DNA from: an uncultured Eubacteriales bacterium
GTDB taxonomy: Bacteria > Bacillota > Clostridia > Peptostreptococcales > Anaerovoracaceae
NCBI GenBank assembly: GCA_902773665.1
Contig: CACYFF010000005.1
Span: forward strand, 107,356-171,355
Reading direction: 5' to 3'
DNA length: 64,000 nucleotides
Shown: one piece after another, positions 1-8,606 of the stretch
Layout: each line of letters opens with the position of its first letter
Position numbering within the stretch: position 1 is the first letter of the stretch
The notes under the pieces: generated by a model
The model's database searches: none
What the model was told of the DNA's origin: nothing
Seen by the model: the letters and a program-made list of their open reading frames with translations, nothing else
Program-made: the position numbers and the translations under genes

Positions 1-725
1 ATGTAAGAACCGTAGGTGATGAGGATGCCCATGGCGATGGACAGCGAATAGAACATCTGCCCCAGCGCTGCCACGACGGTCATCCAGGAGAAATGCTTGA
101 GGTCCGGCACCAGCAGATAGCGGATGCCTGCCGCAGCTCCCGGGCGGGTCATGCTGTAGACGGCCATGACCACAGCCAGCGCTACCAGCACCGGCATCAT
201 GATGCGGGAGACCTTCTCCACGCCGTTCTCGACGCCCAGCACGATGACGATCAGGGTGAGGAACGCAAAGATCAGGAAACAGACCTCCGCACCGCCAGGA
301 GACGTAATAAAGGTGCCGAAGAAGCCGTCCGCCGCCGTCTCCGAAGCGTTGCCCCTTACATACTCGAACAGATATTTGATGACCCAGCCGCCGATGACGC
401 TGTAGTACGGCAGGATAAGCATGGGGATGACCGCGTTCACCCAGCCGCCGGCCTTCGCCAGACCGGTCTTGCCGTAGGTCTTGAACGCACCCACAGGGCT
501 CTTGCCGGAGAGGCGGCCCAGCGCCGTTTCGGAGACCATCATGGTGTAGCCGAAGGTGAGGGCCAGGATAAGATAGGTCAAAAGGAACATGCCGCCGCCG
601 TATTTTGCGGCCAGATACGGAAAACGCCAGATGTTTCCCAGACCGACGGCAGAGCCTGCTGCCGCCAGAACATAACCCAGTTTGCCGGAGAAACTGGCGC
701 GTAAAGATTCGTCACTGTTTTTCAA
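1..725 (-). CDS. Sodium-dependent transporter, NSS/SNF family (3' end cut by window edge)
   Basis: Secondary transporter that would import an amino acid or related amine with sodium across the cytoplasmic membrane. The conceptual translation opens with the family hallmark AGSAVGLGNIWRFPYL around residues 23-38 (the unwound first helix holding the sodium and substrate sites), then several hydrophobic helices and the sequence GGWVIKY. I place the start at a TTG because it has a GAGGT ribosome-binding site about 8 bases upstream and no ATG is nearer to the hallmark helix. 241 codons are visible; the family is usually about 450 residues, so roughly half lies outside the window. It is divergent from the cardiolipin synthase gene. 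Substrate cannot be told from sequence. Confidence 0.9.
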   Translation of the reverse strand, partial: MKNSDESLRASFSGKLGYVLAAAGSAVGLGNIWRFPYLAAKYGGGMFLLTYLILALTFGYTMMVSETALGRLSGKSPVGAFKTYGKTGLAKAGGWVNAVIPMLILPYYSVIGGWVIKYLFEYVRGNASETAADGFFGTFITSPGGAEVCFLIFAFLTLIVIVLGVENGVEKVSRIMMPVLVALAVVMAVYSMTRPGAAAGIRYLLVPDLKHFSWMTVVAALGQMFYSLSIAMGILITYGSY

Positions 726-802
726 TTTACGACCTCGCTGAACACACACTTTAATCGCCAAAAGAGAGCGACCGTGTTTCATTATGAAGGAACGGCCGTT
801 TT

Positions 803-831
803 TTGTCAATTTTACGCCATCCGTTTATGGT
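803..831 (+). promoter_or_regulatory. Candidate sigma-A promoter of the cardiolipin synthase gene
   Basis: TTGTCA at 803-808 and TATGGT at 826-831 are 17 bases apart and sit 35 bases before the chosen ATG. The -10 box is only a 4/6 match and an overlapping TAAAAT exists, so the exact boxes are uncertain. Confidence 0.4.
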
Positions 832-865
832 AAAATACTTACCATCGAGTACTCAGGAGGACCCC

Positions 866-2458
866 ATGGAACAGGAAAACGTCGTAAAACTGCTGAACAA
901 GAAAAAGCGCGGACTGCTGCAGAAGGTGTTTTTCAGCCGGCTTACCATCATTGTGGTGCTCATCCTTCTGCAGATCGTATTGTCGCTGGGCATCTTTTTC
1001 TGGTTCCGCCAATATCTTACCCATTACGAGCTGCTGCAGGGCATTTTTACCTTTGCCATGGTCCTCTATCTGTTCAACAGTCCCATGGATTCCTCGGCGA
1101 AGCTCACCTGGCTGATGGTCCTCGCCGTCGTACCCTACATCGGGGCCTTCTTCCTGTGGTATTCCCAGACGAATCTGGGTCACCGCACCATCCACGACCG
1201 TTCCGCGGAACTCATCCGCCGCACGAAGAACACGCTGCCACAGGACGAAACGGTGCTGAAAAACCTGGAAAAGGACCCTTACGGCACCGAAGATCTGCAC
1301 CGCTACGTAAACCGCAGCGGATGCTTTCCGATCTATGACGACACAGATGTTACCTACTTTCCGCTGGGGGAAGACAAGTTCGAAGCCATGCTGGTGGAGC
1401 TGGAAAAAGCGGAGACATTCATCTTCATGGAATATTTCATCATCGAGGAAGGGTATATGTGGGGACGCATCCTGGACGTTCTGGCCCGCAAGGCGAAGGA
1501 AGGCGTGGACGTGCGGGTGATGTACGACGGCATGTGCGAGATCACCACCCTGTCCCACGACTACCCGAAGCGCCTGGAAAAGCTGGGGATCCAGGCGAAG
1601 TCCTTCTCTCCGGTCACGCCGGTCCTCTCCACCCACTACAATTACCGCGACCACCGCAAGATCCTGGTCATCGACGGCAAGACGGCCTTCACCGGCGGGG
1701 TCAACCTGGCGGACGAATACATCAACAAGGTCGAGCGCTTCGGCCACTGGAAGGACACCGCCATCATGATGAAGGGTTCTGCCGCCCTGTCCTTTACCCT
1801 GATGTTCCTGCAGATGTGGAACGTTACGGAGGACGAACCGGACTTTTCGATCTTTCAGGAACTGGGCAAACTCGTCCGAACCTACCCGCTCCCCGAGGGT
1901 GACCCTGCCAAGGGCTACGTGATGCCATACGGCGACTGCCCGCTGGACGAGGACAAGGTGGGCGAAACCGTCTATATCGACCTGTTCAACCGGGCGACGG
2001 ACTACGTGCACGTGATGACCCCCTACCTGATCCTGGACGGCGAGCTGGAGCACGCGATCCTCTATGCTGCGCAGCGGGGAGTGGAAGTCTCCCTCATTCT
2101 CCCCGGTATTCCCGACAAGGAGATGGCCTGGGCGCTGGCGAAATCTCACTACCGGAGACTGGTGGACGCCGGCGTGCACGTCTATGAATACACCTCGGGC
2201 TTCGTCCATGCAAAGGTAGCCGTGAGCGACGGCTGCCGCGCCGTGGTCGGTACTATCAACCTGGACTACCGCAGCCTCTATCACCACTTCGAGTGCGCAG
2301 CGTATCTGTACAAGGTGCCCTGCATTCCGCAGATCGAGCAGGACTTTCAGGATACCCTGGCAAAATGCAAAAAGGTGACGGACGAATCCATCACCTACGA
2401 AAAGACGTTTATGAAACTCAAGGGCTTCGTCATGAAGCTGGTGGCGCCGCTGATGTAG
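866..2458 (+). CDS. cls: Cardiolipin synthase, phospholipase D superfamily
   Basis: Condenses two phosphatidylglycerol molecules into cardiolipin and glycerol at the membrane. The 530-aa product starts with two hydrophobic segments, then carries two HKD (HxKxxxxD) catalytic motifs: HRKILVID followed by GKTAFTGGVN, and HAKVAVSD followed by AVVGTINLDYRS. This two-TM, two-HKD layout and length match bacterial ClsA/Cls. The reading frame stays open upstream to a TTG at 803, but the ATG at 866 has an ideal AGGAGG site 5 bases upstream, so I use it. It is convergent with the next gene, with only 6 bases between the stop codons and no clear terminator hairpin. Confidence 0.95.
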   Translation: MEQENVVKLLNKKKRGLLQKVFFSRLTIIVVLILLQIVLSLGIFFWFRQYLTHYELLQGIFTFAMVLYLFNSPMDSSAKLTWLMVLAVVPYIGAFFLWYSQTNLGHRTIHDRSAELIRRTKNTLPQDETVLKNLEKDPYGTEDLHRYVNRSGCFPIYDDTDVTYFPLGEDKFEAMLVELEKAETFIFMEYFIIEEGYMWGRILDVLARKAKEGVDVRVMYDGMCEITTLSHDYPKRLEKLGIQAKSFSPVTPVLSTHYNYRDHRKILVIDGKTAFTGGVNLADEYINKVERFGHWKDTAIMMKGSAALSFTLMFLQMWNVTEDEPDFSIFQELGKLVRTYPLPEGDPAKGYVMPYGDCPLDEDKVGETVYIDLFNRATDYVHVMTPYLILDGELEHAILYAAQRGVEVSLILPGIPDKEMAWALAKSHYRRLVDAGVHVYEYTSGFVHAKVAVSDGCRAVVGTINLDYRSLYHHFECAAYLYKVPCIPQIEQDFQDTLAKCKKVTDESITYEKTFMKLKGFVMKLVAPLM

Positions 2459-2464
2459 CGCGGG

Positions 2465-3931
2465 CTAGAAGTTCGACAGGCGGACGAGCAACACCATAAC
2501 GAAAGAAGAGAGAATGAGGAGCAGCACCGCCAAAGCGTGCCGTTTCTTTTCTGCCGCCATCATGGCGATGAATTCCCGCACGAAGGCGTTCACCCAGAAG
2601 TAGCGCTTGGTGAGGCTGCCGATGCCTTCGGCCCGGATGCCCTGCTTTGCCGCGTACAGACCGGCCCTCAGCACGTGGTAGTTCGTGGTGGAGAAGGCGA
2701 TCTGCGGGTCAGCGCCTTCCCCTTCCTGCTGCCGGATGAGGGCCATGGAATTGCCGAAATTCTCGAACGTGTTGGCGGACGCATCCTCTGCCAGGATCTG
2801 CGATTCGGGAACGCCGGCCTTAAGCAGATATTTTTTCATAGCAGCAGCTTCGGTCAGGGGCTCGTCCCTGCCCTGACCGCCGGAGGGAACGAAGACCAGC
2901 TCTTTGCCGGTCTTTTCTTTTTGCAGCCGGGCGAATTCCAGCGCCTTATCCACCCTGCCCTGCAGCAGCGGCGTTAAGGTGCCGTCGGACCGCATGCGGC
3001 TGCCCAGGATGATCATGTAATCCTTGTCGAAAGCGGGCATACGGTGAGCCGCCTTTACGGCATAGATGATGGTCGCTGCCAGCATGCATTCCAGATAGGC
3101 GACCATGATGTAGATCGCGCTGTCCAGCGCCATCTCCACATACATCGCCCAGCCCTGCTCGTAGTGCACGTCCACCAGCGTGGTGCGCTGCAGCCATTCG
3201 CCCAGAAACATGGGAAAGACCGTGGAAAAGCACAGCAGCAGACCCAGCAGCGCCCCCAGCATGTTGCGCCAGTTGCGGCCTTCTCTTCGCATCAGCTGAA
3301 TGTTGGTGCCGGTCACGAACAGAGAAAGCACAAAGGCGATCGGCAGGGTCGTAGACGAGAAGTTGGCTGCGGATGACAGCACGGAGCGCAGCGTCTGCAC
3401 CAGACCCTTGAATTGGAACAGATGGCTGAGCTGGTCGAACAGCAGAAAGACGCAGAAGATGCCAAGACCCAGATAGACGATGTTGCGGTAGCGGTAGAAT
3501 TCAGTTTCTACAAAATAATTGTACCGTTTGCGCAGCAGCCAGAGTGCGAGCGCCAGGTACAGCGAGATGGCCAAGGGGATCGCCCGTGCACCGCTGCAGT
3601 CGCCGATCCATCCGTTGTGGGTAAGAATGCCGTTTCCGTGGGAATACAACGAGCACATGTAGACGGCATCCTCGGGCCCATATACGTCGACGTAGACCTT
3701 ACCTTTGTAGATGGAACTGAACTTCAGATTTAGGAAGCCGTTTTCCATCCACTGATCGGTGAGGGCCACGCAGCTGGTGTCGCCGTCGAGACGCACGTCG
3801 AAATCCGAGGAATTCTCGGAGATGCCCCGGACGTCGACCTGTACGGTATAGGTCTGGCCCTGCACCAGAATGACTGCGGCGCAGAGGCAGACCAGCAGGA
3901 TGCCGATCAGGAGAAAGGTTCTGTTCTTCAC
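2465..3931 (-). CDS. Membrane protein with C-terminal YdcF/SanA/ElyC (DUF218) domain
   Basis: 488-aa multi-spanning protein. An N-terminal hydrophobic helix is followed by an extracytoplasmic region of about 85 residues, then five or more membrane helices (about 130-290), then a DUF218 domain (about 305-450) with the recognisable IILGSRMRSDGTLTPLLQGR, VPSGGQG, EA..M..YL...GVP..QI..E and STNYHVLRA-like segments. A last hydrophobic helix ends the protein. DUF218 proteins such as ElyC and SanA affect envelope precursor handling, but their reaction is unsettled. The stop is 7 bases from the ftsH stop-side boundary and both genes run the same way, so it is probably the distal gene of the ftsH transcript. 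Confidence 0.85.
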   Translation of the reverse strand: MKNRTFLLIGILLVCLCAAVILVQGQTYTVQVDVRGISENSSDFDVRLDGDTSCVALTDQWMENGFLNLKFSSIYKGKVYVDVYGPEDAVYMCSLYSHGNGILTHNGWIGDCSGARAIPLAISLYLALALWLLRKRYNYFVETEFYRYRNIVYLGLGIFCVFLLFDQLSHLFQFKGLVQTLRSVLSSAANFSSTTLPIAFVLSLFVTGTNIQLMRREGRNWRNMLGALLGLLLCFSTVFPMFLGEWLQRTTLVDVHYEQGWAMYVEMALDSAIYIMVAYLECMLAATIIYAVKAAHRMPAFDKDYMIILGSRMRSDGTLTPLLQGRVDKALEFARLQKEKTGKELVFVPSGGQGRDEPLTEAAAMKKYLLKAGVPESQILAEDASANTFENFGNSMALIRQQEGEGADPQIAFSTTNYHVLRAGLYAAKQGIRAEGIGSLTKRYFWVNAFVREFIAMMAAEKKRHALAVLLLILSSFVMVLLVRLSNF

Positions 3932-3937
3932 GTTTCT

Positions 3938-5773
3938 TTATTCCGCAGGTTCTTCGGTCTGACCGTTCAGGATATCCATGAATTCTTCGCCGGTGATCGT
4001 TTCCTTTTCGTAAAGGTGATGCGCGATCTTATCCAGGGAAGCCTTGTTTTCGGTCAGGATGGTCTTGGCCTTTTCGTACTGCTTCTGCACCAGATCCACG
4101 ACCATCTTGTCGATCTTAGCCTGGGTCTCGGGGGAGCAGGCCAGGGTGGTGTCGCCGCCCAGGTACTGGTTGGTGACGGTCTCCATGGCCACCATGCCGA
4201 ATTCGCCCATGCCGTAACGGGTGATCATGGCCCGGGCCAGCTTGGTAGCCTGTTCAATATCGTTGGAAGCGCCGGTCGTAATGGACCCGAAGATGAGTTC
4301 CTCCGCAGCTCGGCCGCCGGTGAGGGTAGCGATCTTGTTCTCCAGCTCTTCCTTGCTCATCAGATAGTGCTCGCCCTCGTCCACCTGCATGGTGTAGCCC
4401 AGGGCGCCGGAGGTTCTCGGGATGATGGTGATCTTCTGCACCGGAGCGGAATGGGTCTGCATGGCTGCCACCAGCGCGTGACCCACTTCGTGATAAGCCA
4501 CGATGCTCTTTTCCTTGTCGGAGAGGATGGCGTTCTTCTTCTGGTAGCCGGCAATGACCGTCTCGATGCTTTCCTCGAAATCTCTCTGGCTGGCCATCTT
4601 GCGGCCGTCGCGGACAGCCCGCAGCGCCGCTTCGTTTACGATGTTGGCAAGCTCTGCACCGGAAGCGCCAGAGGCCATGCGGGCGATCTTGCCGTAGTCG
4701 ATATTGGGTTCGGTCTTCACCTTCTTGGCGTGGACCTTCAGAATGGCTTCTCTGCCCTTGAGGTCGGGCAGTTCCACGGGCACGCGGCGATCGAATCTGC
4801 CCGGTCTGGTGAGGGCCGGATCCAGGGATTCGGGCCGGTTGGTGGCCGCCAGGATGATGACCCCGGTATTGCCTTCGAAGCCGTCCATCTCGGTGAGCAG
4901 CTGGTTTAACGTCTGCTCTCTTTCGTCGTTGCCGCCGATGTTGCCGCCGTTTCTCTTCTGGCCGATGGCATCGATCTCGTCGATAAAGACGATACAGGGG
5001 GCCTTTTCTTTGGCCTGCTTAAACAGGTCGCGCACCTTGGATGCGCCCATACCGACGAACATCTCCACGAATTCGGAGCCGCTCATGGAGAAGAACGGCA
5101 CGTTGGCTTCGCCTGCCACGGCCTTTGCCAGCATGGTCTTACCGGTTCCCGGAGGACCCACCAGCAGCACGCCCTTGGGCATGGAAGCGCCGATCTCGGA
5201 ATACTTGGAAGGGTTCCCCAGGTAATCCACGATCTCCTTCAGGTTTTCTTCGGCTTCATCCACGCCCTCCACGTCGGAGAAGTGGATGCCATCGGAAGAT
5301 TTTACGTAGATCTTCGCGTTGCTCTTGCCCAGATTGAACATCATGGAACCGGGGCCGCCGGCCTTGTCCATCATCTTTCTGGACAGGTACTGGCCGAGGA
5401 AGATAAAGATGAAGATCGGCAGGATCCAGGTGAGCAGAAAACTGGTGAAGGGCGACGCCTGTTCCACGATCTGGCTCGTAAACTCCGCGCCGGATTCGTG
5501 CAGGCGCTGCACCAGCCCCGGATCGTCCATGATGCCGGTGCGGTAGATCTGCGGGGGATCCGCCTTGTCCGTAAACAGGATCATGTTGGAGCGGACTTCC
5601 ACCTCTCCGATCTGTTTTTTCTCCGTCATGGTCATGAAGGTGCCGTAGTCCACCTCCTGGATCTGCTGTTTTGCCAGGGACGGCAGTACCAGAGTGTTGA
5701 ACACCAGCATCAGGATCAGCATGACGATATAGAAGACCAGCATGGGTCTTCTCGGTTGTTTGACTTCGTTCAT
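3938..5773 (-). CDS. ftsH: ATP-dependent zinc metalloprotease FtsH
   Basis: Membrane-anchored hexameric AAA protease that unfolds and degrades misassembled membrane proteins and short-lived regulators. The 611-aa product has two N-terminal membrane helices (about 11-35 and 110-128), Walker A GPPGTGKT (206-213), Walker B with DEID (265-268), the second region of homology TRPGRFDRR (322-330) and the zinc site HEVGH (428-432). The frame is open upstream, but the ATG used here has AGGAGA 6 bases upstream and gives the usual N terminus. Its promoter is overlapped by a perfect CIRCE element, so heat-shock control by HrcA is predicted. In most Firmicutes ftsH follows tilS-hpt; neither is here. Confidence 0.97.
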   Translation of the reverse strand: MNEVKQPRRPMLVFYIVMLILMLVFNTLVLPSLAKQQIQEVDYGTFMTMTEKKQIGEVEVRSNMILFTDKADPPQIYRTGIMDDPGLVQRLHESGAEFTSQIVEQASPFTSFLLTWILPIFIFIFLGQYLSRKMMDKAGGPGSMMFNLGKSNAKIYVKSSDGIHFSDVEGVDEAEENLKEIVDYLGNPSKYSEIGASMPKGVLLVGPPGTGKTMLAKAVAGEANVPFFSMSGSEFVEMFVGMGASKVRDLFKQAKEKAPCIVFIDEIDAIGQKRNGGNIGGNDEREQTLNQLLTEMDGFEGNTGVIILAATNRPESLDPALTRPGRFDRRVPVELPDLKGREAILKVHAKKVKTEPNIDYGKIARMASGASGAELANIVNEAALRAVRDGRKMASQRDFEESIETVIAGYQKKNAILSDKEKSIVAYHEVGHALVAAMQTHSAPVQKITIIPRTSGALGYTMQVDEGEHYLMSKEELENKIATLTGGRAAEELIFGSITTGASNDIEQATKLARAMITRYGMGEFGMVAMETVTNQYLGGDTTLACSPETQAKIDKMVVDLVQKQYEKAKTILTENKASLDKIAHHLYEKETITGEEFMDILNGQTEEPAE

Positions 5774-5819
5774 ATTGTCTCCTTTATATAAAAAGTGGAT
5801 CGTCTTAAATACCAACGGT

Positions 5820-5848
5820 ATTATGGCACAGGTTTTAGCACTCGTCAA
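5820..5848 (-). promoter_or_regulatory. Sigma-A promoter of ftsH
   Basis: Read on the minus strand: TTGACG (5848-5843), a 17-base spacer and CATAAT (5825-5820). The -35 box lies inside the CIRCE element, so bound repressor would block RNA polymerase. Confidence 0.8.
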
Positions 5849-5861
5849 CAGAGAGTGCTAA
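5835..5861. promoter_or_regulatory. CIRCE operator (HrcA binding site)
   Basis: A perfect match to the CIRCE consensus: TTAGCACTC, nine bases, GAGTGCTAA. It overlaps the -35 region of the ftsH promoter and lies 18 bases upstream of the -35 box proposed for the divergent gene at 5939. HrcA normally uses this operator at groESL and hrcA-grpE-dnaK. Confidence 0.93.
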
Positions 5862-5878
5862 AGTTCCGCACATTGCCC

Positions 5879-5906
5879 TTGGTCTGCCCCGTATCTATGC
5901 TATAAT
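5879..5906 (+). promoter_or_regulatory. Extended -10 promoter of the 158-aa protein gene
   Basis: TGC-TATAAT (5898-5906) is a perfect extended -10 element. A weak -35 (TTGGTC, 5879-5884) is 16 bases upstream. It fires away from ftsH and begins 18 bases from the CIRCE element. Confidence 0.65.
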
Positions 5907-5938
5907 GGAACGGAGGGGTGACCCCCGGAAAGGTTGGA

Positions 5939-6415
5939 ATGATGAATAAAAAGGAAGCGAAAACGAAAAAAGACCGCAGCATACGGCCTGCTCTGACAGG
6001 GGTCATCTGTTTTGCGCTGATCGCGATCATCGCCATCTCCATCCCCCTGTACCGGCACCGGCAGTACGTAAAATTCACCTCGGAGCTCTCCAGTCTGACG
6101 ACCCGCGCCGGCGGCAAGGGCGCCGTCACCTGCGAGATGGACGGAGGAACCTGCAGCGTTTCCCCCGATGCCGCCTACGAGATCTACGCCAAACTCATCT
6201 TTTCCGAGCTGAAGAAGCATACAAAGCCGGATCCGGTACTGGCAGAGAGCGGGCTGCGCCTCACCTACGGACTGCTGGACGGGGAACTCACCCTGGCGCC
6301 TGCGGAGTATCAGGGCGAGGAAGCGCTCTACGTGGAATTCCATAGCCAGGACATGGATTATACCTATCTTGCGCCCCACCTGCGGTATAAGGATTTTGAA
6401 ATGCTGGCAAGATAG
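5939..6415 (+). CDS. Small single-pass membrane protein of unknown function
   Basis: 158 aa. A short lysine-rich N terminus (about 1-20) precedes one hydrophobic helix (about residues 21-42, ALTGVICFALIAIIAISIPL) and an exported or cytoplasmic domain of about 110 residues that I do not recognise. A GGAAAGG ribosome-binding site supports the paired ATG codons at 5939/5942; an upstream GTG at 5918 is in frame but lies very close to the predicted transcription start. It is divergent from ftsH and could share the CIRCE control. No catalytic motif is visible. Confidence 0.75.
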   Translation: MMNKKEAKTKKDRSIRPALTGVICFALIAIIAISIPLYRHRQYVKFTSELSSLTTRAGGKGAVTCEMDGGTCSVSPDAAYEIYAKLIFSELKKHTKPDPVLAESGLRLTYGLLDGELTLAPAEYQGEEALYVEFHSQDMDYTYLAPHLRYKDFEMLAR

Positions 6416-6466
6416 GCATCGTAGCCGTATACGAATTGTGAGCGAAGCACTGTGGAGATTTAGGCG

Positions 6467-6877
6467 ATGGAACTGGACGGTTTGGAAAGGTGGCACTTTG
6501 AGCTTACGGAAAAAGCCTGCAACGAATTGCTGGATCTGGTCCTGCAAGGCAAAAAGCGGGCAACCTCGAGCAGCCTGGCAAGCTTCCGGGCCGAAGGCAC
6601 GGCAGTACCGAAAGAGGGAGAACTGAGCGTGATCACAGACTGGGACGGACATCCCTGCTGTGTCATACGGACAACAAAGGTCCGGGTGATCCCATACAAG
6701 GATATCCCCTTTGGCCTGGCACGCCTCGAAGGAGAAGACGATACCCTCGCCTCGTGGCGGAAGAATCACGAAGCCTTTTTTCGGGAAGAAGGAAAGTCCT
6801 TGGGGTATTCGTTTTCTGAGAACATGGAGGTCGTCTTCGAAGAGTTTGAAGTTGTAGAAACGATAGAACCCAAATAA
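6467..6877 (+). CDS. ASCH-domain protein (YhfF-like)
   Basis: 136 aa, the size of stand-alone ASCH proteins. Recognisable parts are the helix then GKKRATSSSL (a conserved basic G-K-K-x-A-T-S element), PKEGELSVITD, CVIRTTKVRVIPYKDI and the acidic ..W...H..FF.EEG stretch near residues 95-110. ASCH domains have a PUA-like fold and are thought to bind RNA or nucleotides; some act as amidohydrolases on modified nucleosides. The specific role here is unknown. It follows the small membrane-protein gene by 51 bases on the same strand and ends at a strong terminator. Confidence 0.88.
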   Translation: MELDGLERWHFELTEKACNELLDLVLQGKKRATSSSLASFRAEGTAVPKEGELSVITDWDGHPCCVIRTTKVRVIPYKDIPFGLARLEGEDDTLASWRKNHEAFFREEGKSLGYSFSENMEVVFEEFEVVETIEPK

Positions 6878-6921
6878 AAGGATCGATCCGCTGCGCACTG
6901 CGCAAGGATCGATCCTTTTTT
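6877..6921 (+). terminator. Intrinsic terminator, probably bidirectional
   Basis: AAAAGGATCGATCC and its complement GGATCGATCCTTTTTT enclose a GC-rich loop, followed by six T on the plus strand and preceded by A-rich sequence. It separates the ASCH gene from the convergent MFS gene. Confidence 0.9.
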
Positions 6922-8167
6922 AATCCTGCGTATTGTAGACCTTGGAGATCTCCGTCCGGTTGCCGCCGATAAAGATGAGGGCGGCCGCCAGGCACACGAG
7001 GTTGACGGACATAAAGAGAATGCGCAGCGGCACCTTCAGGGAGAGCACGCCGGACACGAGCTGGCCCGTCAGCATACCGATCATGCTGAGGGTGTTGAAG
7101 GCGCCGTTAAAGCGGCCTTTCTTTTCATCCGGCACGTAGCGCTGCGTCGCGGAGATGCGGATATTGTAGGATGTGACCCCAAGGATCCCCACCAGGGTGC
7201 AGCAGACCGCCATGACCGGGACCGGCAGGAACAGATAGGCCGCGCTGAGCGCGTTGATCGCCACATAAACGAACAGTGCGATGTCGTACTTTTTCTCCAC
7301 GGGCATGCGGTGACGGTAGTGGTACAGACCGCCCAGCGCCCTTGCGGCGGAGCCGCAGCCCCAGACCAGCATGTAGAGATACTCGCCGTTGGCGAAGGTG
7401 CCTTTGAAATATGGGAGGGTCACCGTCTGGCCGACGCCATCGTTCATGGACGAAAACAGGAAATAGATGGCCACCGCCAGCAGCCCCTTTTCGGAGCGCA
7501 GATAGGACATGCCTTCCTTAAAATCGTCGAGAAAGCGCTTCAGGCCGGCCTTCGCTTCTTCCCCTGCGCTCTCCGCGGCGCGTTTGGCAATGTAGGCCTC
7601 CTCGTGGCGGATCTGCCGTTCGAAGGTGGCTGCGATCGTATAGCTGACGACGTTGAATGCGAACAGCGGCACGATGCCCACGGCGTTGTAGGCGAAGGTC
7701 GCGACAGGGATGATGGCCAAGGTGAGGGTCTGCAGGGTGCTGGCTACGCTGTAGGCCTTGGAATAGTTGCCGGGCGTGATCAGGAGCGGGTAGAAACTCT
7801 CGTAAGCCACCTGGTAAATGCTCCCGATGACCCCCAGAGCGAAAGTCCCGGCCGCCAGGATGGGAAAGCTGAGCCCGCCGTAATGCAGGATGAGCGCAAA
7901 GACGCCGTACAGCACCGCCGTGATGTAGTCCAACATGTAGATCGTGCGCTTGCGGGAAAAGCGGTCCAGGAAAGGTCCTGCCACCAGAGGCATCACGACG
8001 TAGGGCACGAAATACGCGATGTTATAGAGCGCGAAATAGAACGTGGAGCCGGTATAGTCCAGCACAAGCAATGACATGGCAAAACCGGCCATCTGGCCTC
8101 CCAGCATGGAGACCACACTGCCCAACGTAATGATCGTAAAATCTCTTGTCCAAAGCTTGTTTTCCAT
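6920..8167 (-). CDS. MFS transporter
   Basis: 415-aa integral membrane protein with about 12 hydrophobic helices. The cytoplasmic loop after helix 2 reads GPFLDRFSRKRTIY, the classic MFS G-x-x-x-D-R-x-x-R/K-R motif, and a longer hydrophilic central loop (about 190-215, rich in Ala/Glu/Lys) divides the two halves. The organisation resembles macrolide-efflux-like MFS carriers, but substrate cannot be inferred. It stands alone between two terminators, so it is probably a single-gene transcript. Confidence 0.88.
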   Translation of the reverse strand: MENKLWTRDFTIITLGSVVSMLGGQMAGFAMSLLVLDYTGSTFYFALYNIAYFVPYVVMPLVAGPFLDRFSRKRTIYMLDYITAVLYGVFALILHYGGLSFPILAAGTFALGVIGSIYQVAYESFYPLLITPGNYSKAYSVASTLQTLTLAIIPVATFAYNAVGIVPLFAFNVVSYTIAATFERQIRHEEAYIAKRAAESAGEEAKAGLKRFLDDFKEGMSYLRSEKGLLAVAIYFLFSSMNDGVGQTVTLPYFKGTFANGEYLYMLVWGCGSAARALGGLYHYRHRMPVEKKYDIALFVYVAINALSAAYLFLPVPVMAVCCTLVGILGVTSYNIRISATQRYVPDEKKGRFNGAFNTLSMIGMLTGQLVSGVLSLKVPLRILFMSVNLVCLAAALIFIGGNRTEISKVYNTQD

Positions 8168-8212
8168 ACGGCGCCATTATCCCATAGAAGTGTATGCCTG
8201 GCAAGTCATAAC

Positions 8213-8248
8213 AAAAGAGCACAGGAGGACCGCCCTCCCGTGCTCTTG
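8213..8248 (-). terminator. Intrinsic terminator after the rhodanese gene
   Basis: On the minus strand, AAGAGCACgGGAGG pairs with CCTCCtGTGCTCTT, followed by TTTTG. It ends the C26-M20-M23-rhodanese group. Confidence 0.85.
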
Positions 8249-8267
8249 CTTTATTCAAGAAAAAACC

Positions 8268-8603
8268 TTACCACGCCGAAGACTTCTCTACCGGGCCCTT
8301 GTAGGCGTTGAACGCGCCGATGTTATGCACGTCCGTGTAGCCGAGCTTCGTAAAGCCCGTGCAGGCCCGCTTGCTGCGGCCGCCCACCAGGCAGTAGACG
8401 AACAGAGGCGTGGACTTGTCCGGGAATTGTTCCTGCACCGTCATGAACTGGCGCAGCGGAATGTTGACGGCACCGGGCACGTGACCCTGGGCAAATTCAT
8501 CCGGCTCACGCACGTCGATCAGCACGGCGCCTTTCGCCTTCCGGAACTCTTCCAGTCCTTCGTTGATATCGGGTATGCCCGCCATTGCACTGAAAATGCT
8601 CAT
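8268..8603 (-). CDS. Single-domain rhodanese-like protein
   Basis: 111 aa, one rhodanese domain. It shows VLIDVREPDEFAQGHVPGAVNIP (the CH2A-type entry segment, split here by position 30-52) and the active-site loop YCLVGGRS with the catalytic cysteine near residue 70, which would carry a persulfide. Such stand-alone domains shuttle sulfane sulfur; the acceptor is unknown. The start follows the M23 gene stop by 3 bases with AAGGAAA upstream, so the two genes are translationally close and very likely co-transcribed. Confidence 0.93.
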   Translation of the reverse strand: MSIFSAMAGIPDINEGLEEFRKAKGAVLIDVREPDEFAQGHVPGAVNIPLRQFMTVQEQFPDKSTPLFVYCLVGGRSKRACTGFTKLGYTDVHNIGAFNAYKGPVEKSSAW

Positions 8604-8606
8604 GGA

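Noticed and set aside
839..2287. 482-codon open frame antisense to cls
   Set aside because: It mirrors the third-position GC bias of the cls gene and shows no domain; cls itself has both HKD motifs.
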